Positions 59,870 through 64,000 of a DNA stretch of 64,000 nucleotides are shown here, in pieces (position 1 is the first letter of the stretch; each line of letters starts with the position of its first letter). The translations under genes and the position numbers were made by a program. The DNA comes from DASREM01 sp035652095 (lineage in GTDB: Bacteria; Acidobacteriota; Terriglobia; Terriglobales; Acidobacteriaceae): assembly GCA_035652095.1 (NCBI GenBank), contig DASREM010000053.1:62001-126000 (forward strand), in the 5' to 3' direction. A model generated the notes under the pieces. The model worked only from the letters and a program-made list of their open reading frames with translations. It was not told where the DNA came from and did not search any database.

Positions 59870-60121
59870 ATGTATTGGCTTTGGATGATCTTGATTGGCC
59901 TGATTGTTGGGGCCGTGGCCAAGCTACTCATGCCGGGGAAGGACCCAGGTGGATTCATCGTGACCATACTGCTGGGCATTGCCGGGTCGGTGATCGCAAC
60001 CTGGATCGGCCGCGCGATCGGATGGTACCAGGAAGGCCAGTCGGCGGGCTTCATCATGTCGGTCATAGGTGCAGTCTTACTCCTGGCCATCTATCATGCG
60101 ATGCGAAGGCGTACCGCGTGA
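59870..60121 (+). CDS. GlsB/YeaQ/YmgE family stress membrane protein
   Basis: An 83-residue protein with three hydrophobic helices (LWMILIGLIVGAVAKLL, GGFIVTILLGIAGSVIATWIG and GFIMSVIGAVLLLAIYHAM). The pattern LIVGAVAKLLMPGKDPGG is the mark of the transglycosylase-associated/GlsB family. Such proteins are induced by general envelope stress in many bacteria and their molecular role is unknown. GTGGAGGA lies 4 nt upstream of the ATG. It is not obviously in an operon; the next gene starts 177 nt downstream. Confidence 0.9.
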   Translation: MYWLWMILIGLIVGAVAKLLMPGKDPGGFIVTILLGIAGSVIATWIGRAIGWYQEGQSAGFIMSVIGAVLLLAIYHAMRRRTA

Positions 60122-60298
60122 TCCGGCGGTATGCTCTTCAGCGAGGAGCAACCAAGTTTCTGCAAATCCTGAATCGCGATCATCTTCGTCCATATTTGCA
60201 TACCCTTGGATCAGGGCCATTGAATGCTCTGAACGGTTTGCGCCGCGTGCAGCCATCGCATGATGTCGGAGTAGAATGGTTCTCTCCGGAGGCGTTGC

Positions 60299-60778
60299 TT
60301 GTTGCAGGTTGGCGATACCGCTCCTGACTTCGAATTACCGGTGCTGATCGCGGGTGTGAAGGCGCGCTTCCGCCTCAACGAGCAGCGCGGCAAGAACCTG
60401 GTGCTGGCGTTCTATCCTCTGAATTGGGAATCCATCAGCGCCGAGCAGATGGTTGCCTACCAGGTGGAGCGCGATAAGTTTGTCGATCTGAACGCCGAGG
60501 TGGTCACCGTCAGCGTGGATTCCATCATGAACACAACCTCATGGGAGCGGGAGATCGGGCCTTTTGATTTTCCGATGTGCAGCGACTTCTGGCCGCACGG
60601 GGAAGTCAGCCGACGCTATGGAGTGTTCCGCGAGGAGGGACCGATGCGCGGAGCCGCGGAACGGGCCGTGTTCGTGATTGACCGCTCAGGGAAGATTCGC
60701 TCCAGCCGGAATTATTCTCTGCGCGAACTGCCCGCGGCGGAGGATGCGCTTCTGGTATTGCGGACGTTAAACTCGTAG
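60299..60778 (+). CDS. Peroxiredoxin-fold protein lacking the peroxidatic cysteine
   Basis: A 159-residue AhpC/TSA-type thioredoxin-fold protein: VGDTAPDFELP at the start, LVLAFYPLNWESISAEQM where active peroxiredoxins have FYPxxxTxxC, FPMCSDFWPHGEVSRRYGV, and ERAVFVIDRSGKI. The peroxidatic Cys position holds Ser (AGC), and the only visible Cys is in PMCSD. A classical peroxidase is therefore unlikely; a binding or regulatory role, or use of the other Cys, is possible. TTG start with GGAGG 6 nt upstream; TAGAAT at about 60272 may be its -10 box. An M28 peptidase gene follows 17 nt downstream. Confidence 0.82.
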   Translation: MLQVGDTAPDFELPVLIAGVKARFRLNEQRGKNLVLAFYPLNWESISAEQMVAYQVERDKFVDLNAEVVTVSVDSIMNTTSWEREIGPFDFPMCSDFWPHGEVSRRYGVFREEGPMRGAAERAVFVIDRSGKIRSSRNYSLRELPAAEDALLVLRTLNS

Positions 60779-60795
60779 CACGCTGATAATTTCCC

Positions 60796-62958
60796 ATGCG
60801 CCTGGTGCCACTCGGCCTCATCATTCTCTCGCTCTTTCCTGTAAAAGCCGGGCAAGCGACGAAGACTTTTCTGTATTCCAGCGATTCGCCGTCGATTTTC
60901 GGATTCCGTAACTCGGTCCAGGAGTTTGCCAACGAAGGGCGGTTTCTTGCGGTACCGGATCCGAAGCTGGCGGAAGAACATCTGCGGCGGTTGACGGCTG
61001 CACCGCATGTGGCGGGCAGTCCTGAAGACCTGGCGACTGCGGATTACGTCGCGCAGAAATTCCGCGACGCCGGGCTCGAGACCGAAATCGTTCCCTACAA
61101 AGTCTGGTTCAATCTTCCTTCGGAAATCAGCGTGGATGTGATCGTGCCCGGCGATGTTCATATGCACGGACCTTCGCGCGAGCACGTCGAAGGAGATCGC
61201 TTTCAGGATGACGCGCGCATACTGACCCCTTACAACGCGATGTCTCCATCCGCGGACATCGAGGCCGAGGTGGTGTACGCGAATTACGGCTCGCCGGATG
61301 ATTTCCAGCGCCTCGAAGATCTCAAGGTGGACATAAAGGGGAAGATTGTGGTCGTGCGTTATGGGCAAAATTTTCGCGGGGTCAAAGTGCTGCTGGCGCA
61401 AGAGCACGGCGCCGCGGGAGTCATCCTCTACTCCGATCCCTCCGACGACGGCTGGAAACGAGGTGACAAGTATCCTGCCGGACCATGGCGGCCGGACACC
61501 GGAGTGCAGCGCGGCTCGGTGGGTTACATGTTCGAATTCGCGGGTGACCCGACCACGCCCGGGTTCGCGTCGGTACCCGACACCGCGGACGCGAAGCGCA
61601 CCCCGCCCGAAAGTTCCGCCCAGCTTCCAAAAATTCCAGTGACGCCGCTTTCCTATGCCGATGTGGCTCCGATCCTCGAGCACCTGGACGGGCCGGAGTC
61701 CCCGCGGGATTGGCAGGGCGCGCTGCCCTTCACCTATCACCTTGGCCCCGGGCCGGTGAAGGTGCGCATGCATCTGAAACAGGATTATGCCTATCGCACT
61801 ATCTGGGACGTGATCGGGCGCGTGCGCGGCAATGACCTCCCGAATGAATGGGTGGTGGCGGGCAACCATCGCGATGCCTGGGTCTATGGCGCGGTCGATC
61901 CGAACAGCGGCACGGCTGCCATGCTTGAGGCGGTTCATGGCGTCGGCGAATTGTTGAAAACGGGCTGGAAGCCGAAGCGCAGCATCGTCTTTGCCAGCTG
62001 GGATGCCGAGGAAGAAGGTCTGATTGGCTCGACTGAGTGGGGCGAGCAGCATGAGGCCGAACTGGCGAACTCACCGGCCTATTTCAACATGGACGTCGCG
62101 GTGTCGGGGCCCAACTTCAGCGCGTCAGCCGTGCCCAGCCTGAAGCAGTTCGTGCGCGACATCACTAGAACTGTGCCCAGTCCGCGCGGCGGCACCGTCT
62201 ATGACGAGTGGCGCAAGAGCAGCGAAACCGCCCCGCCGCATGGGCCGCAGCAGGAGGCCACCGGAGGCAATTTCCATCCGCCGGCGGTGCAGGTTGCGCC
62301 TGACGTGCCGGTCGGGGACCTGGGCAGCGGCTCCGACTTTACCGTGTTCCTGCAGCATCTAGGGGTGCCGGCGACCGACATCGGTTCGACCGGATCCTAC
62401 GGTGTCTACCATTCGGTGTTCGACAATTTCCAGTGGTTCAAGAGATTTGGCGACCCCAACTTTGCTTACGAGCAGGAGATGGCGAGGATTTTCGGGTTGG
62501 AGGTTTTGCGTATGGCCTGCGCCGACATCCTGCCCTACAACTACGAGGAGTACGGGAAAGAGGTCGCCAACTACATCGATGCCGCAGGCAAGAAGGCCGA
62601 TACGCAATTTGGCGGCGCAGCTCCCGATTTCGCTCCGGCGCTGGAAGCGGCACGGCATCTGCAAGAGGCGGGGGCGAAAATGCTGGGCCGGCAGAAGAAT
62701 GCTTCGTCTGACCCGGCCAGGATCAACCACGCTGTCGCCCAGGCGGAGAGAGCGCTGCTCATCCCCCAAGGACTTCCGGACCGTCCCTGGTACCGCCATG
62801 CCATTTATGCTCCCGGAAGATACACCGGCTACGCGGCCGTGGTGATTCCGGGGGTAAACGAGGCGGTTGATCGGAAAGACCTGGGCGCCATTCGGGACCA
62901 ACTGAGTTGCTTGCGCGAGGCACTCTTGAGAGCCGTAAAGGCGCTGGAAAAATACTGA
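60796..62958 (+). CDS. Secreted M28 peptidase, glutamate carboxypeptidase II-like (paralogue 2)
   Basis: A 720-residue protein with the same order as paralogue 1: signal peptide (VPLGLIILSLFPVKAG), PA domain (residues ~130-270), M28 domain, C-terminal dimerisation domain. Zinc ligands are in GNHRDAWVYGAVDPNSG, WDAEEEGLIGSTEW, YFNMDVAVSG and VYHSVFDNFQW. Unlike paralogue 1, it begins with a HVAGSPEDLATADYVAQKF block close to GCPII. GATAAT at 60785-60790 stands 5 nt before the ATG. It is separated by 17 nt from the peroxiredoxin-like gene on the same strand. Confidence 0.9.
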   Translation: MRLVPLGLIILSLFPVKAGQATKTFLYSSDSPSIFGFRNSVQEFANEGRFLAVPDPKLAEEHLRRLTAAPHVAGSPEDLATADYVAQKFRDAGLETEIVPYKVWFNLPSEISVDVIVPGDVHMHGPSREHVEGDRFQDDARILTPYNAMSPSADIEAEVVYANYGSPDDFQRLEDLKVDIKGKIVVVRYGQNFRGVKVLLAQEHGAAGVILYSDPSDDGWKRGDKYPAGPWRPDTGVQRGSVGYMFEFAGDPTTPGFASVPDTADAKRTPPESSAQLPKIPVTPLSYADVAPILEHLDGPESPRDWQGALPFTYHLGPGPVKVRMHLKQDYAYRTIWDVIGRVRGNDLPNEWVVAGNHRDAWVYGAVDPNSGTAAMLEAVHGVGELLKTGWKPKRSIVFASWDAEEEGLIGSTEWGEQHEAELANSPAYFNMDVAVSGPNFSASAVPSLKQFVRDITRTVPSPRGGTVYDEWRKSSETAPPHGPQQEATGGNFHPPAVQVAPDVPVGDLGSGSDFTVFLQHLGVPATDIGSTGSYGVYHSVFDNFQWFKRFGDPNFAYEQEMARIFGLEVLRMACADILPYNYEEYGKEVANYIDAAGKKADTQFGGAAPDFAPALEAARHLQEAGAKMLGRQKNASSDPARINHAVAQAERALLIPQGLPDRPWYRHAIYAPGRYTGYAAVVIPGVNEAVDRKDLGAIRDQLSCLREALLRAVKALEKY

Positions 62959-63180
62959 TCGGGCACGTAGCGCGTCAGCCCGAAGCGGCGGCAAGGGAAC
63001 GCGTAATCCGCTGTTCTGCAACTCTTTGCACTGTGTGTACTCCCGGCTTCGTCTCGCCCTGCCAATGAAGTAAACTGTTGGAACTGCGAGTGCATCCAAT
63101 TATGAACTCGCGGGGAATGTCTGCTGCCTGCGGGCAGGCTCTGCGGAGTAAACAGTTCGCTGAATCGCTTAGGGGCCCTC

Positions 63181-64000
63181 ATGCCGTTGGCACGCATAGT
63201 AACGAAGTTGACCGGGGAAGCGGAGCCGTTGCAGGAAGAGTTGCGTGCGCGCGGCTTTGACGTGGAAACGGCCTCTCCCGACCAGACGTTCGCCGAACCC
63301 GCCGATCTTGAGATCAGCCTGGAAGAGATGAGCCCCACCCAGGCGCTGGCGCGCGCCGACGAGCTTGCCCATGCCAATGACCTACCTGTTTTTATTACTC
63401 CCGGTTCGATCAGTGAAGGGTCGCGCCCGATCGCGGTAATTCCAATTCTGCCGGAACCGGAAGCTCCGGTCGCCGCAGAAGAGGAGATGTCGGACGAAGA
63501 GCAACGGTTTGATCCAGTAACGTTCTATGAAAACAAAGAAAGCTGGGTAGTGCCGCCGGTCTCGGAAGAGTCTCCGAATATCGAACTGGCTCCATCTCAA
63601 GTAGCTCCGGAACCCGAAGCAGAGGTTTCGTTGTCTGAGGCCGCGTCGGAGACACTGCCGGAACCGATCTCCAGCGAGTCTGTTGCAGAGCCGGAACAAA
63701 TAGCGGGGCCGATCGAGGAACCGGTCGCGCTGGCTCCGGAAGTGCAGGAGATGCTGCCGGAACTCGAAGCCGTGATGCCCGACATGGAAGCATGGGCCCG
63801 CAAGGAAGGTCCGGTCTCGGATTGGCCGATCTGGCAGGCTGGGGCCATCGATCCGACGGAATTTTATCCTGCAGTGCCGCTTGCCGAAGCGCCGAAGCCT
63901 GCGGTAGTCCAGGCGAAGCCGCGAGTACGCAAGATGCGGCCCAACGTTTTTGCCGGCGACCGCGTGTTCTGGAAGACAGCAGCGTGGGCCGCAATGGTGG
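63181..64000 (+). CDS. Glu/Pro-rich hypothetical protein, 3' end outside the window
   Basis: An open frame from ATG 63181 with no stop up to the end of the window (273 codons seen). The N-terminal ~75 residues look like a small folded domain (MPLARIVTKLTGEAEPLQEELRARGF-type beginning, cut here for length). It is followed by a long acidic, proline-rich stretch (many EP, EE and PE) and then KMRPNVFAGDRVFWKTAAWAAMV, which looks like the start of a transmembrane segment. I do not recognise the family. A signalling or secretion-linked protein with a disordered cytoplasmic linker is possible (inference). Confidence 0.7.
   Translation, partial: MPLARIVTKLTGEAEPLQEELRARGFDVETASPDQTFAEPADLEISLEEMSPTQALARADELAHANDLPVFITPGSISEGSRPIAVIPILPEPEAPVAAEEEMSDEEQRFDPVTFYENKESWVVPPVSEESPNIELAPSQVAPEPEAEVSLSEAASETLPEPISSESVAEPEQIAGPIEEPVALAPEVQEMLPELEAVMPDMEAWARKEGPVSDWPIWQAGAIDPTEFYPAVPLAEAPKPAVVQAKPRVRKMRPNVFAGDRVFWKTAAWAAMV

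Noticed and set aside
60712..62052. 446-codon minus-strand frame opposite the second M28 peptidase
   Set aside because: His/Arg-rich composition with no domain; the plus strand encodes a complete peptidase with all catalytic residues.

Overview
The window looks like chromosomal DNA of an acidobacterium, probably class Terriglobia (Koribacter or Sulfotelmatobacter-like). I infer this by eye from the GC-rich sequence, the secreted NHL-repeat, HAF-repeat, lactonase-like propeller and glutamate-carboxypeptidase-II-like proteins, and small proteins and dispersed repeats of a kind I associate with that phylum. No rRNA, tRNA, CRISPR array, phage or intact insertion sequence was seen.

Layout. 1-5.6 kb: a nitric-oxide/nitrosative-stress cluster (AhbD-like haem b synthase, Crp/Fnr regulator, RIC-type di-iron repair protein, quinol NO reductase), flanked by two copies of a tiny basic protein family. 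5.9-8.6 kb: a periplasmic molybdopterin oxidoreductase with its b-type cytochrome, then an ECF sigma factor and anti-sigma factor. 8.6-20.2 kb: M16, M28 and S9 peptidases, rlmN, and two divergent sensor kinases, one paired with a NarL-type regulator. 20.5-27.4 kb: an orphan Flp pilin, an M48 protease, TonB, a YdcF-like protein and a pair of M16 proteins. 27.5-44.4 kb: envelope and housekeeping genes, with kdsC, kdsD and kdsA scattered among a class A PBP, a K+ channel, proS and pyrG, plus a three-gene toxin-antitoxin-like locus. 44.7-46.6 kb: a MarR regulator, a YceI protein and a MerB-like protein read through an in-frame UGA. 46.7-57.2 kb: mostly secreted proteins (beta-helix, SGNH-like with a frameshift, three HAF-repeat proteins), an aromatic amino-acid decarboxylase and a methyltransferase. 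57.4-64 kb: proBA, GlsB-like protein, a cysteine-less peroxiredoxin homologue, a second M28 peptidase and a truncated Glu/Pro-rich protein at the window edge.

The most notable observation is at 45931-46584. A MerB (organomercurial lyase)-like frame is interrupted by one UGA exactly where MerB has its second catalytic cysteine (Cys159), followed at the right distance by a hairpin with a GGUC apical loop. This is a strong selenoprotein candidate. Other observations: the small-protein family around the NO cluster; a TA-like operon with a near-consensus promoter and a perfect palindrome over its transcription start; a MarR box shared by marR and yceI; a recurring -10-like element 5-9 nt upstream of start codons (leaderless transcripts); a likely CTG start for pyrG; and a G9 tract inside a promoter spacer.
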